From assembly GCA_016715815.1 (NCBI GenBank), contig JADJXN010000001.1, positions 124,001-188,000 on the forward strand: a DNA stretch of 64,000 nt. Direction: 5' to 3'. The notes beneath the pieces were generated by a model that was not told the DNA's origin, did not search any database, and saw nothing but the letters and a program-made list of their open reading frames with translations. The stretch comes from Oligoflexia bacterium (GTDB taxonomy: Bacteria > Bdellovibrionota > Bdellovibrionia > JABDDW01). Both the position numbers and the translations under genes were made by a program. Shown piece by piece: positions 7,714-16,797 of this stretch; position 1 is the stretch's first letter, and every line of letters starts with the position of its first letter.

Positions 7714-8819
7714 TTCCAGTATTTGAGCCAGAAATTGGCGATCTTGAAATTAGCATGGTTACTGATGCCCTTAAAAAAGGGGAAATTTCAGGTTCTTTTG
7801 GCCACTACATTACAGATTTTGAAAATGCTTTTGCCAAGTATTGTGGTGCTAAATATGGTGTCGCTGTGAGTAGCGGCACCACCGCTTTAGAAGTAGCAGT
7901 GGCGGCTATAAACTTAAATCCAGGAGATGAAGTTTTAGTCAGTGCTTGCACTAATATTGCCACAGCCCTTGCTGTTTACAGAAACCAAGCGGTGGCAGTA
8001 TCTGTGGATTCTGAAAACAGAACCTGGAATTTAGATTTAGATCTTATTGAAGACTTAATTACTCCTAAAACAAAAGCCATCATACCAGTGCATATTTATG
8101 GTCACCCAGTGGATATGGACAAATTAATGAAAATTGCAAAAAAACATAACCTTGTTGTTATTGAAGACGATGCTGAAGCCCACGGTGCGGAAGTTAATGG
8201 CAAAAGAGTGGGTGCTTTGGGCGATATGGGTTGTTTTAGTTTTTATGCTAATAAAATTATCACCACCGGTGAAGGCGGGATGATTACAACAAATAATGAA
8301 GGCTATGCCAAACAACTACGTCTTTTAAGAAACCTTGCATTTACTCAACCACGTTTTTGGCACGAAGTACCAGGTTATAATTTTAGAATGACAGGCATGC
8401 AGGCGGCCCTTGGTATGGCACAAATGAGTAAGATTGATCGCTTTATAGAATCGCGCCGTCATTTAGCAAGTTTATATAACAAATATTTATCAGAAATTAC
8501 AGAGCTTCAACTGCCAGTTGAGGAGCCATGGGCAAAAAATGTGTACTGGATGTATTCTGTTGTTTTAAAATCTGAAAATAAAACACGAGAAGAGTTAACA
8601 AAGTTTTTATATCAAAAAGGTATTGATACTCGCACCATGTTTTGCCCCATGAACATGCAGCCCTTTTTAAAAAAACAACCCGGCTACCGCGAAGTAAGTT
8701 GCCCAGTAGCAGAAAATTTATGGGAAAATGGTTTTTATTTACCCTCATCTTCAAGTGTGACTGAAGAAAATGTGGCCTATATTTCAAAAACACTTAAAGA
8801 GTTTTTTTCTAAAAAATGA
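7710..8819 (+). CDS. DegT/DnrJ/EryC1 aminotransferase, perosamine-synthase-like
   Basis: A 369-residue PLP-dependent sugar aminotransferase. SSGTTAL (about residues 54-60) binds the PLP phosphate, EDDAEAHGA (about 152-160) contacts the ring, and FYANKIITTGEGGM carries the Schiff-base lysine K182. The combination EDDAEAHGA with the GNK/ANK-type motif is close to GDP-perosamine synthases, which aminate GDP-4-keto-6-deoxymannose. The GDP-mannose dehydratase at 46613-47620 could supply that substrate. It overlaps the cupin gene and the following glycosyltransferase gene by four bases each. The exact sugar product is inferred. Confidence 0.85.
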   Translation: MIPVFEPEIGDLEISMVTDALKKGEISGSFGHYITDFENAFAKYCGAKYGVAVSSGTTALEVAVAAINLNPGDEVLVSACTNIATALAVYRNQAVAVSVDSENRTWNLDLDLIEDLITPKTKAIIPVHIYGHPVDMDKLMKIAKKHNLVVIEDDAEAHGAEVNGKRVGALGDMGCFSFYANKIITTGEGGMITTNNEGYAKQLRLLRNLAFTQPRFWHEVPGYNFRMTGMQAALGMAQMSKIDRFIESRRHLASLYNKYLSEITELQLPVEEPWAKNVYWMYSVVLKSENKTREELTKFLYQKGIDTRTMFCPMNMQPFLKKQPGYREVSCPVAENLWENGFYLPSSSSVTEENVAYISKTLKEFFSKK

Positions 8820-9478
8820 AAATAGGGGTTTATTTACCAGATATTTCACCGCAATCTGGTGGGGCCTTTACCTTTGTAGAAACTGTTTTATCAGGCTTGG
8901 CTACCTTAAAGTCAGATTATGAATATCATGTTTTTTTCTACGGCACAAACAAACATCTTAAATCATTAAGTGGGGAAAATTTATTTTTCCATTCTTTAGG
9001 TAAAAGCGGCCTACTCAGATTTTTACAAAAAATATATTATTTTTATTTTGCACCCATTTTCCAATATTTAGTTTTTAATATAAATGCCAAACTAAAAATC
9101 AAATTACATTACCCTTATTCAAGTAAGCTAGATAAAGCCTGTCAAAAGCAGGGTGCTCATTTAATGTGGTTTCCAACTCCTCAGTATGAAAAAGTTGAAG
9201 GGCCCTATATTTTAACCATTTGGGATCTAGAGCACCGTGCTCAACCTTATTTCCCAGAAGTAAGTGCCAATGGTGAGTGGGATGGCAGGGAAAAGCATTT
9301 TAAATCGGCCATTCAGAGAGCAAGCTATGTGGTAACAGGCACAAATGTTGGCAGAGAAGAAATCAGCCAGTTTTATGGTGTAATGAAAGATAGAATTAAA
9401 ATTTTACCGCACCCCACGCCAGAATTTGCTTTAAAAACATATTCACAGTTTAATCTTCCCCTCATCGGTGGGCAATGA
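8816..9478 (+). CDS. Glycosyltransferase family 4, N-terminal half (split by frameshift)
   Basis: These 220 residues form the N-terminal Rossmann-like domain of a GT-B enzyme. They start with the typical GVYLPDISPQSGG acceptor-binding loop and continue to KDRIKILPHPTPEF, which normally leads straight into the catalytic domain. The frame then reads only 12 further residues to a TGA at 9476. The missing second domain is found immediately after it in the +1 frame (9468-10031). One extra base, most simply in the CCCC run at 9458-9461 or the GGG run at 9470-9472, explains the break: without one G the joint would read LPLIGGNDPFVFY. Without restoration the product is probably inactive. Confidence 0.75.
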   Translation: MKIGVYLPDISPQSGGAFTFVETVLSGLATLKSDYEYHVFFYGTNKHLKSLSGENLFFHSLGKSGLLRFLQKIYYFYFAPIFQYLVFNINAKLKIKLHYPYSSKLDKACQKQGAHLMWFPTPQYEKVEGPYILTIWDLEHRAQPYFPEVSANGEWDGREKHFKSAIQRASYVVTGTNVGREEISQFYGVMKDRIKILPHPTPEFALKTYSQFNLPLIGGQ

Positions 9479-10031
9479 TCCCTTTGTATTTTACCCGGCT
9501 CAATTTTGGTCCCATAAAAATCATGCCTCTTTATTAGAGACTGTGGCGCTTTTAAAAAGTAAAAATAAAAAAATAAATTGTGTCTTGGTAGGTTCAGATA
9601 AAGGTAACTTGGCACATATAAAAAACTTGGTTGCTAAACTTAATATTAAAGATCAAATTATTTTCCCTGGTTTTGTTACAAGAGAAGAATTAATTGCCCT
9701 TTACCAAAATACTCTTGCTATGGTGTACCCTTCACTTTGTGGGCCAGAAAATTTGCCACCTCTTGAAGCAATGGCACTGGGTTGTCCAGTTATCGCCAAT
9801 AATATACCCGGTGCAAAAGAGCAGCTTGGTGAGGCAGCCTTATTGATTGATTGTTTAAATGCCAATGAAATTGCCGGCGCCATTTTAAAATTACAAGAAT
9901 CGCAAAACGAGAGACTAGAATATATAAGACGAGGCAAACAAAGAGCCTCTCAATTTACTGGCAAAGAATTTGTAAGCGAATTTTATAAAATATTAGAGCA
10001 ATTTGAAAAAATAAGAAGATTATGGGCTTAG
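9468..10031 (+). CDS. Glycosyltransferase family 4, C-terminal catalytic half (split by frameshift)
   Basis: These 187 residues are the donor-binding domain of the transferase whose first half lies at 8816-9478. DPFVFYPAQFWSHKNH opens the domain, PGFVTREELIALY is the usual middle helix, and the E-x7-E motif is represented by PENLPPLEAMALGCPVI, where the two glutamates bind the nucleotide sugar. The apparent GTG start at 9468 is a by-product of the frame break, since homologous sequence continues upstream in this frame. A complete gene would run 8816-10031, about 405 residues. It overlaps the next methyltransferase gene by ten bases. Confidence 0.75.
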   Translation: MGNDPFVFYPAQFWSHKNHASLLETVALLKSKNKKINCVLVGSDKGNLAHIKNLVAKLNIKDQIIFPGFVTREELIALYQNTLAMVYPSLCGPENLPPLEAMALGCPVIANNIPGAKEQLGEAALLIDCLNANEIAGAILKLQESQNERLEYIRRGKQRASQFTGKEFVSEFYKILEQFEKIRRLWA

Positions 10032-10723
10032 TAGTTTTTATAAAAAATATACTTTTTAAACCTTTTACTGTTGATACAGAAAGTGGAATTATTTTTTCTT
10101 TTTTAGAAAAGTTAAAAGATAAAAATTTAAAAATACTTGACGTGGGTTGTGGCGAGGGAAGAATTTTAAAGCAATTAAAAGACAAAGGATATGATGCCGT
10201 AGGCGTTGAAGTTAATGAAGCTATTGTACAAAAAAATAAATCCCTTGGTTTAAATTGTTTTACTGTTAACGAGTTTAAAAATAATAGCGAGGTGTATGAT
10301 GTCATACTAATGTGCCATATTATTGAACATTTTATGCCACAAGACTTATTAAATTTTATGGACTGCTACCTTGATAGATTAACCGTTGGGGGTAAATTAA
10401 TTATTTCAACCCCCTTAATGACCAATTATTTTTATAACGACTTTGACCATATTAAACCCTACAGCCCAATGGGAATAAGTATGGTTTTTGGGGGCTCTAC
10501 TGACCAAGTTCAATATTACTCTAAAAATAAAATTCAATTAGTAAACATTAAATTTAGAAAAAGCTTTTTTAGATTTAGTAACATCAGATCTCAGTATGTG
10601 TTTACATGGTATAAACCCATTGTCAGATTATTAGAACTCATGAGTGCCTACGTCGCCTTACTAACATGCGGGCTTATTGCCAAGCGCGATGGCTGGATTG
10701 GGCTATATCAAAAGGTAAAATGA
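10022..10723 (+). CDS. Class I SAM-dependent methyltransferase
   Basis: A 233-residue protein with motif I LDVGCGEGR at about residues 39-47, the acidic strand-2 position in AVGVEVNEA, and the motif IV/post-I region VILMCHIIEHF. The C-terminal part has a hydrophobic stretch near residues 205-222 (AYVALLTCGLIAK) that may be membrane-associated. It is embedded in the plus-strand run, overlapping the glycosyltransferase gene before it by ten bases and the O-antigen-ligase-like gene after it by four (ATGA). It probably methylates a glycan or a lipid-linked sugar; the acceptor is unknown. Confidence 0.8.
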   Translation: MGLVVFIKNILFKPFTVDTESGIIFSFLEKLKDKNLKILDVGCGEGRILKQLKDKGYDAVGVEVNEAIVQKNKSLGLNCFTVNEFKNNSEVYDVILMCHIIEHFMPQDLLNFMDCYLDRLTVGGKLIISTPLMTNYFYNDFDHIKPYSPMGISMVFGGSTDQVQYYSKNKIQLVNIKFRKSFFRFSNIRSQYVFTWYKPIVRLLELMSAYVALLTCGLIAKRDGWIGLYQKVK

Positions 10724-11940
10724 ACTTTATTAATTTTATTTTAATCTCATTGGTTTTTTGGGGCGTAATTATATTTAGTAGAGCCTTTGTTAAGTATGAG
10801 ATTTTTGGAATTTACATCCTAGAAGTAGTTGCTATTGTTTGGCTTTTAATTAATTTTAAGCAAATTAAATTTTTAAAAATTAAAGAATATTTTATAAAAA
10901 ATAAGTACTTAGTTTTTTATTTTTTATATGGCAGTTTTTTGCTCTTGCTGGACTTTTTTTCACCTGAATTTAAAGCCACTCCATTTAATAGAGTAGCCCA
11001 GCATTCCATTATTTTTGTATTTCCAGTAATTTGGACATTTATTGGTTTTATGACCCAAAAAATAAATCCAATGTATTCCACGCTTGTTTTGTTATGTGTA
11101 GTGGTAACATATATTATTAATCACTTAATTAATATATTGGGGTATGCATTGCCTGGGTCATTTCTTGGCTTAATTTTAATTGTACCTATTTTATATTTTT
11201 TATCATTATCAGGTAAAAAGCATTGGCTGTATGCTACGGGCATTTCGCTTATACTTTTCACTCCCTTCTGGAAAATGTGGGGTGAGTCTTTTTCGCGCAC
11301 AGGGCTTGTTCAAGTAGCATTTTGTACAACAATTTTGCCTTTTTTATTTTTTAAAAAATCAATCAAGCGCACCATTTTTATTGTCTGTTTTTTAAATTTT
11401 GTATTTTTAGCGGGTTTTGCAGCTGTTGCATTAAGTAATCATATGGACGGCCAAGATTTTATTACAAATACTAAAAACGATTTTTACAAGGCAGCTCTGC
11501 ATGGAGATGATGTTTACCCAGGGGAGCAAAAATTTAATGCACGGTTTAGAACATTTGTATGGAAGCAAACGGTATTAGATTGGTTAGAACGCCCCCTCTT
11601 AGGTGTAGGCTTTATTCCTGAGACTCCGTCTTACCTTGAACCTAACTTTAAAAATGTTGGTGGGTATTTTAATGAGATTGGAGCGCCCCCAGTCAATGGA
11701 GCGCACAATTCTTTTTTGACTATTTTAGCCAGAATGGGACCTATTGGGCTGGTTCTATTGCTTATATATTTATTCAAGTGGTGGGTACATTCGCGAGGGA
11801 TTTCAAATGCCATAATGAATAAGTATTTAATTTTAATTCCCATTTTAAGCCTTATCAGTAGTCTTTTTAATCTAGGTATTGAGTCCCCGCACAACAGTGT
11901 CATTATGTGGTTTTGCATGGGCTTATTGATGGCCCTTTAG
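10720..11940 (+). CDS. O-antigen ligase / Wzy-type polymerase-like membrane protein
   Basis: A 406-residue polytopic membrane protein with about ten hydrophobic segments. The ATG at 10720 overlaps the preceding stop as ATGA and has AGG upstream, so the longer open frame from 10666 is not used. The large periplasmic loop contains RTFVWKQTVLDWLERPLLGVGF then GAHNSFLTILARMGPIG, with the H-N-S motif conserved in the Wzy_C (O-antigen ligase) superfamily. It could polymerise repeat units or ligate the chain. Another protein of the same superfamily is encoded at 39814-41109, so the two roles may be divided between them. Which one does what cannot be read from the sequence. Confidence 0.8.
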   Translation: MNFINFILISLVFWGVIIFSRAFVKYEIFGIYILEVVAIVWLLINFKQIKFLKIKEYFIKNKYLVFYFLYGSFLLLLDFFSPEFKATPFNRVAQHSIIFVFPVIWTFIGFMTQKINPMYSTLVLLCVVVTYIINHLINILGYALPGSFLGLILIVPILYFLSLSGKKHWLYATGISLILFTPFWKMWGESFSRTGLVQVAFCTTILPFLFFKKSIKRTIFIVCFLNFVFLAGFAAVALSNHMDGQDFITNTKNDFYKAALHGDDVYPGEQKFNARFRTFVWKQTVLDWLERPLLGVGFIPETPSYLEPNFKNVGGYFNEIGAPPVNGAHNSFLTILARMGPIGLVLLLIYLFKWWVHSRGISNAIMNKYLILIPILSLISSLFNLGIESPHNSVIMWFCMGLLMAL

Positions 11941-11969
11941 TTATTAATGGTGTAGAGTATGGATCGAAA

Positions 11970-13655
11970 ATGATTAAGAAGTTTTTAGTGCATTTTAAGT
12001 TTTTAATACAATTTACTGGCCCAGTAACTCTTCGTTATTTATTGATAGGTACTATAGTTGGCGTTGCTGTCTTTTTGGTTGAATTTGTATTTGCATACGT
12101 TCTTCAACTTTTTTTAATAAAAATTGATCTTCTTAAAGAGGGAATAAGCGTTCTTCCTAAGTATTTCAAGCAATTTTCACTATTTGGTACGCTTGTATTA
12201 ATATTTTTTCTAGGAGTTTTTAAGGGCTTTTTGACATGGGCTCAAACTTTTTTAACTTCTTCATCATTTGAAATTCAAAGAGATTTTCAAAGACGTAGGC
12301 TAATTAGATGGGCTTTTAATAGTGATGAAGTAGCACTTAGTCGACTCTTTACTTTGTTTAATGACAACAGTCTTACTGTGGGCCAATTTTATACACAAGT
12401 GCAACAACTATTTTTATTTGTACCAGTCGTAATTTGTTTATGGCTGGGCCTTATTTATTTGTCCCCAATAGTTACACTTGTAGCCACCTTAATATTGGTA
12501 TTTGCTGGATTTGGTTTTCAAAAACTTAATCACAAAATTTCTAAAATGGCTGAAGAGTTTATTGCCGAGCTAGAAAGAATAAATAAGAGAATTGTTGCTA
12601 ATATGAAAAATTTAATACTTCTCCAAATCTATGGCACTGGTCAGCAAGAGGAGGAAAGAGTAGTAGAGTCTTTAGATAGAACATTAAGTTTAAATATTAG
12701 ATATCAAAAATTATTTGGATTTAAATATGTTTTGCCACAAATGCTTGGAACAGTACTGCTTTGTGCTATTACATTTTTATCTGTTAAGTATAAGTTAATG
12801 GCAGCCTCAGTCTTGCTTTCGTATTTTTATTTATTTTTAAGATTTGCCCAAAATTTTTCAGAGCTAGTGAAATGCTTTTCTGGTCAATTATTTTACTGGC
12901 CACAAACAAAACAAATGTACCAATGGTGGTATGAGCATGTTTTGCCTTTACACAATCTAAATACATCACAGAATAATGGTGTACTTAGATTTAGAGGGCG
13001 GCTTGGTTGGAACCTTAAATCTGTGAATTTTAGTTATCCTGGAGCAGAAAAAAAGGTGGTTAGTAATTTAAATTTAAACATTAAGCCTGGAGAATTTTTG
13101 GCAATAGTTGGTCCTTCTGGAGTAGGTAAATCTACAATTTTAAATTTATTGCTAGGCTTACTTAAGCCTGTAGATGGAAATATTGAGATAGTATCTGAAG
13201 CGGATTCCGCTACATATAGCCAATTAGAAAAGCAAAGTAGTTTACTAAAAAGTACTGGTTATGTGGGTACTGAAAGTTATCTGCGGGAGGGCACATTAGA
13301 AGAAAATTTACTTTATGGTTTAGATAGAGTGCCCTTACAAGATGAAATTGATGAAAGTCTGAAGCTGGCTGAGTGTGGTTTTATTTTTGATTTGCCAAAA
13401 GGTCTAAAGCATTCTATTACTGATCATGGTCAAGGACTTTCAGCTGGGCAAAAGCAAAGATTGGCTTTGGCACGCGCACTTCTCAGAAAGCCATCCGTTT
13501 TAATTTTGGATGAGGCTACATCTAATTTAGATCAAAAAACTGAAGAATCTTTGGTAAAAACACTGCTGCATTTAAAAGGACTATTAACAATTGTTGCTGT
13601 AACCCATAGAGGATCAATTGCTGCCGCCGCAGATAGAATATTTGAAATTACATAA
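11970..13655 (+). CDS. ABC transporter, fused permease and ATPase (PglK/MsbA-like)
   Basis: A 561-residue half-transporter with a membrane domain of about six helices (residues 1-330) followed by an ATPase domain. Walker A GPSGVGKST is at about residues 381-389, the signature LSAGQ at about 490-494, and Walker B VLILDEATSNLD from about 510. The H-loop is VTHRGS. I chose the ATG at 11970 because the preceding 21 codons overlap the upstream gene and look non-coding. No Wzx-type flippase is present in the window, so this protein is a good candidate to flip lipid-linked oligosaccharide, as PglK does. That role is inferred from context. Confidence 0.85.
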   Translation: MIKKFLVHFKFLIQFTGPVTLRYLLIGTIVGVAVFLVEFVFAYVLQLFLIKIDLLKEGISVLPKYFKQFSLFGTLVLIFFLGVFKGFLTWAQTFLTSSSFEIQRDFQRRRLIRWAFNSDEVALSRLFTLFNDNSLTVGQFYTQVQQLFLFVPVVICLWLGLIYLSPIVTLVATLILVFAGFGFQKLNHKISKMAEEFIAELERINKRIVANMKNLILLQIYGTGQQEEERVVESLDRTLSLNIRYQKLFGFKYVLPQMLGTVLLCAITFLSVKYKLMAASVLLSYFYLFLRFAQNFSELVKCFSGQLFYWPQTKQMYQWWYEHVLPLHNLNTSQNNGVLRFRGRLGWNLKSVNFSYPGAEKKVVSNLNLNIKPGEFLAIVGPSGVGKSTILNLLLGLLKPVDGNIEIVSEADSATYSQLEKQSSLLKSTGYVGTESYLREGTLEENLLYGLDRVPLQDEIDESLKLAECGFIFDLPKGLKHSITDHGQGLSAGQKQRLALARALLRKPSVLILDEATSNLDQKTEESLVKTLLHLKGLLTIVAVTHRGSIAAAADRIFEIT

Positions 13656-13663
13656 AACTAATT

Positions 13664-14947
13664 TTATATTTTTGTCAAAATATTTTGGCTTTCCAAATGT
13701 CTAACTGTGTCTTTTAGAAAATTTAAATTTATTTTACTTTTTTCAGAGATGTATTCTAGTTCGTGCTTGCCATCGCAGTAATTTAGTAGCCACATAATTG
13801 ATTTTGTTTGATTATCTATTTCATTTGTAAGCCCAAGTGTTGGATAAAGACCTCGCCGGCCTAAATTGGGCTCACCATATGGTAAGTTGTTAAGATAAAT
13901 TTCAGAAGATTCAATGCATTCAACAATTTTCTCATAAGCATCTATTGATTCGGCTAAGGATGCCATTGAAATAAAATTCTTATTATCTAATGAGGTATGA
14001 TATTCAGGATATCGTGCATACATGGTGCGCATTAAAGAGGCCATTGGCAAATCATAACCTGGAGAACAATATTGTCTTTCATCACTACCGTTTCCTGGAT
14101 CAAATTCCTCTATATTAAATGGAGTATTTGTTTCGGCAAAATATTTTAGAGCTGCTCTTTCAGCAAGAGTATTTTGACTTCTAGATTTTTTTAAGGTTAA
14201 TTTTCCCGGATCACCCAGACAAGTCATTTGATAACCTGCAATCATATTGTTTTTTAAATACTCTCCTCGTTGACTAAGGTAAGCAATGGTGCCGATAGTT
14301 TCTACAGAAATTACGAATCTATAAGTAAAATGTCGTTTGCTTTTATTTGAAAGCCTATCGTACAAAAAACTAAGAGCAAGTGGCCCAGTTAACTCGTTAT
14401 TTGCTAATGAGGGATGACATAAGTATGTAGAAAACAAAATTTCCTTTTTTGATTCCCCTTCAAGAAGAGTTTCTGCAACAACTAGTTTTCCTGGTTTTAA
14501 TTCTGTATCAATAAATACTTCATACTCGCCTTCGGGTAATTCTATAAATTCATTGTAGCTAAGGCAAAAGCCCCATCGCTCTTTATAATAACTAGTTATA
14601 TATGGTATGGCTTGGGGTTGTTCTTGAATATAATAAATATGCTTTTTTAGTTCGCTTAAGCTTATTTTCCCTTTAAAAGGTATTGAATAGTTAACTAAGT
14701 GAAGATTGTTAACTTTAAAGGAAGCTCTTTTAATTCCACTAGGATCAATAAAATAAGCATCTCTAGCATTCCATTCTTTTGGTATAAACCAATCATTAAC
14801 TTTCTGGCCAGTTTCAAAATTTAAATAAGTAAGGGGTATTAGTTCTGAAAGTATATCCAGTGATTTTAGGTGGTCCTTGCCTGTTATGCTTCTGCACAGG
14901 GGCCAAAGGCGATCAAAATATTGTTCAAGTTTTTTAGTATCCGTCAT
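13664..14947 (-). CDS. DUF4910/DUF2172 aminopeptidase-like protein
   Basis: A 427-residue protein matching the M28-like family with DUF2172 and DUF4910 domains. The N-terminus has LWPLCRSITGKDHLKSL. The putative zinc-site residues are in STYLCHPSLANNELTG, GNGSDERQYCSPGYD and YHTSLDN. The last 80 or so residues look like a winged helix. The family recurs in polysaccharide loci but has no settled role: amide hydrolysis of an aminoacyl or acyl-amino sugar is one possibility, peptidase action another. It is the last gene of a minus-strand cassette and ends nine bases from the convergent ABC transporter gene. Confidence 0.75.
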   Translation of the reverse strand: MTDTKKLEQYFDRLWPLCRSITGKDHLKSLDILSELIPLTYLNFETGQKVNDWFIPKEWNARDAYFIDPSGIKRASFKVNNLHLVNYSIPFKGKISLSELKKHIYYIQEQPQAIPYITSYYKERWGFCLSYNEFIELPEGEYEVFIDTELKPGKLVVAETLLEGESKKEILFSTYLCHPSLANNELTGPLALSFLYDRLSNKSKRHFTYRFVISVETIGTIAYLSQRGEYLKNNMIAGYQMTCLGDPGKLTLKKSRSQNTLAERAALKYFAETNTPFNIEEFDPGNGSDERQYCSPGYDLPMASLMRTMYARYPEYHTSLDNKNFISMASLAESIDAYEKIVECIESSEIYLNNLPYGEPNLGRRGLYPTLGLTNEIDNQTKSIMWLLNYCDGKHELEYISEKSKINLNFLKDTVRHLESQNILTKI

Positions 14948-15015
14948 GGTTTATATTCTTAAAGGTATTATCAAAAATGTTTAAAGAAAAAATATTTATA
15001 AAGCGATAATAGCAG

Positions 15016-15032
15016 GAGTTAAAAATTAACTC
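15016..15032 (-). other. Small perfect hairpin just after a stop codon
   Basis: GAGTTAA-AAA-TTAACTC is a seven-base-pair stem with a three-base loop, one base past the stop of the gene at 15034-16797 on the minus strand. There is no run of T after it on that strand, so it is not a classic terminator. It may stabilise the transcript or dampen expression of the next gene. Confidence 0.3.
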
Positions 15033-15033
15033 A

Positions 15034-16797
15034 CTAATGCGACGCATATAAAAAGTTCCATAATTTGAATTGCAGACCATTTTTTTGTGCTGGCTGTTTA
15101 TTAGTACCATAAATGCTTTTGTAGAGGCGTCTAAGCTCAGACTTAATTGCCTGTTCTTCATTTTTTAAACTACTATTTGGGCTAGGTACCTCTACATCCA
15201 GAAATGTATTTTTCTTAAGTAATAATAAGCTTCTTATTTTGTCAATTTTTTTTAAAATACTGGCTCTAGTACTAATTTGCATTTTTTCTCTAAACAAGGG
15301 ATCAATAAAGCTACCTAACTTATTTAAGAGCCGTAATCCAAATGGCTTTTTAGCAAGAAGGTTATAGGAAAAACTATCAGAGATGTTTGCAGAAACATAA
15401 AGATGCTGGGTGGCGCACCACCTATAAGCCCGTAAAATTCTTTGATAGTTCCAGCCATTATTGATAGCTTTATCAATAAGCACAAAATATTCGTCTCTAG
15501 ATTTTGCAGAATATACAAGGTCTTCTGGGTAAAGTAGCATGTGACCACAATAAACAACTACTGGTATACCAAAATAGGTCATTTCTAACCCCGCAGTAGA
15601 CCAAGCGTTTAAAACAACATCAGTTTCTTCCATTAAGTCATAAATAGATAGATTGTCAGTGGGCCAATTGATAACAACATTTTCTGGCATACTTTTAAAC
15701 TCAGCTTGAAGTGCTTTTGCATGCTCAGAAATTTCACCATTTTGCCCTGGCATAAATTCGCGCGGATGCACGCGTACGATAAGAAATAAATCTTGTCTGG
15801 TCTTTATAAATTGAAAAAGATTTCTTAGCCATTCAATTTGAGTTTCAAAAACATCTGATTTTGTATTCCATGCAAAATTACCTACCATTTCTGTGGCAAA
15901 TATTTCATCCGGGCTACTTGTAGTGGCAAGTAAAATTTTTTGATTAGGTTTTATTCCATATTTACTTCGGATAGACCATGCATGATGCTTTTTTGCTGCA
16001 GAGTAAACATGTCCTCTGGCGGTTAACAAAGAAATAAAGTGATCAGTAACATAAGTGGCTTCGCTAATAGAAATCGGAATATGTTTTACATTTGGCCATG
16101 CTTTTAAATAATTTTGAACAAACATAATGGGATCATCTTTGGCAATGGTTAAAAGTTCAAAGCAATGAGCGTTATTATAAGAATTTCCGTTAATGCAATA
16201 GGCGGGAATATTATGTAATGTTGAAAGCGTTTGGCATGCGCGATTATAAGAATAAGCGGTGTGCTCTATTATGCAAACATCAGGTTTAATATCCTCTAGT
16301 ACTTTAACAAATGCAGTAACTGTTTTAATAACATTAAATAAAATTTCTTGATAAAGGGTTAATTCTTCATCTGAGAAAGTGAGTGATTTTTTTTTGTTTT
16401 GTATTATCATTTCAAACATAGCTAATTTCCCTACGGGCACATCGGCAATCAAAAATTTTTTGTGATTTTCTACATTTGCATTATTTGCCATTTGTTTGGC
16501 CGAATCACGCTCTGCATGGGTGATAAAGTCATTAATATGAATTTTATTAAGGTTCAGCTTATTGGCAATAAGATCACGCTGAGATATGCATAAGTCGCAA
16601 ATCACATCTTTTTCAGACGGAGTACTGCTAAATTTAACTCCAGAAGCAGCTTGAGCCATGCAAAATTTTGAATATTCCTTATCACAGGTAAGAAACCATA
16701 CACTATCGCCACTTTTTTGCAGGGACTCTGCAACAAGTGCAGTTGGGTAGGCCCAATTCCAAATAGCATTACTTGGAGAGAATACTAATATTTTCAA
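15034..16797 (-). CDS. Large GT-B-like surface-carbohydrate biosynthesis protein
   Basis: A 587-residue protein without a signal peptide. It opens with ILVFSPSNAIWNWAYPTALVAESL, a Rossmann-type start as in capsule and surface-carbohydrate transferases. The second half has KILLATTSSPDEI, FLIVRVHPRE, VINWPTDNLSIYDLMEETDVVLNAWSTAGLEMTYFGIPVVVY. This order (His-Pro motif, then ST-x-G-x-E before a conserved Pro) is typical of capsule/CDP-glycerol-type GT-B domains. The final 90 residues are basic and could touch the membrane. It overlaps the upstream methyltransferase gene by four bases (ATGA). A transferase acting on a charged or acyl-bearing unit is inferred. Confidence 0.65.
   Translation of the reverse strand: MKILVFSPSNAIWNWAYPTALVAESLQKSGDSVWFLTCDKEYSKFCMAQAASGVKFSSTPSEKDVICDLCISQRDLIANKLNLNKIHINDFITHAERDSAKQMANNANVENHKKFLIADVPVGKLAMFEMIIQNKKKSLTFSDEELTLYQEILFNVIKTVTAFVKVLEDIKPDVCIIEHTAYSYNRACQTLSTLHNIPAYCINGNSYNNAHCFELLTIAKDDPIMFVQNYLKAWPNVKHIPISISEATYVTDHFISLLTARGHVYSAAKKHHAWSIRSKYGIKPNQKILLATTSSPDEIFATEMVGNFAWNTKSDVFETQIEWLRNLFQFIKTRQDLFLIVRVHPREFMPGQNGEISEHAKALQAEFKSMPENVVINWPTDNLSIYDLMEETDVVLNAWSTAGLEMTYFGIPVVVYCGHMLLYPEDLVYSAKSRDEYFVLIDKAINNGWNYQRILRAYRWCATQHLYVSANISDSFSYNLLAKKPFGLRLLNKLGSFIDPLFREKMQISTRASILKKIDKIRSLLLLKKNTFLDVEVPSPNSSLKNEEQAIKSELRRLYKSIYGTNKQPAQKNGLQFKLWNFLYASH

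Noticed and set aside
9955..10305. 116-residue minus-strand frame
   Set aside because: Antisense to the methyltransferase gene start at 10022, which has clear motifs and overlaps in step with its neighbours.
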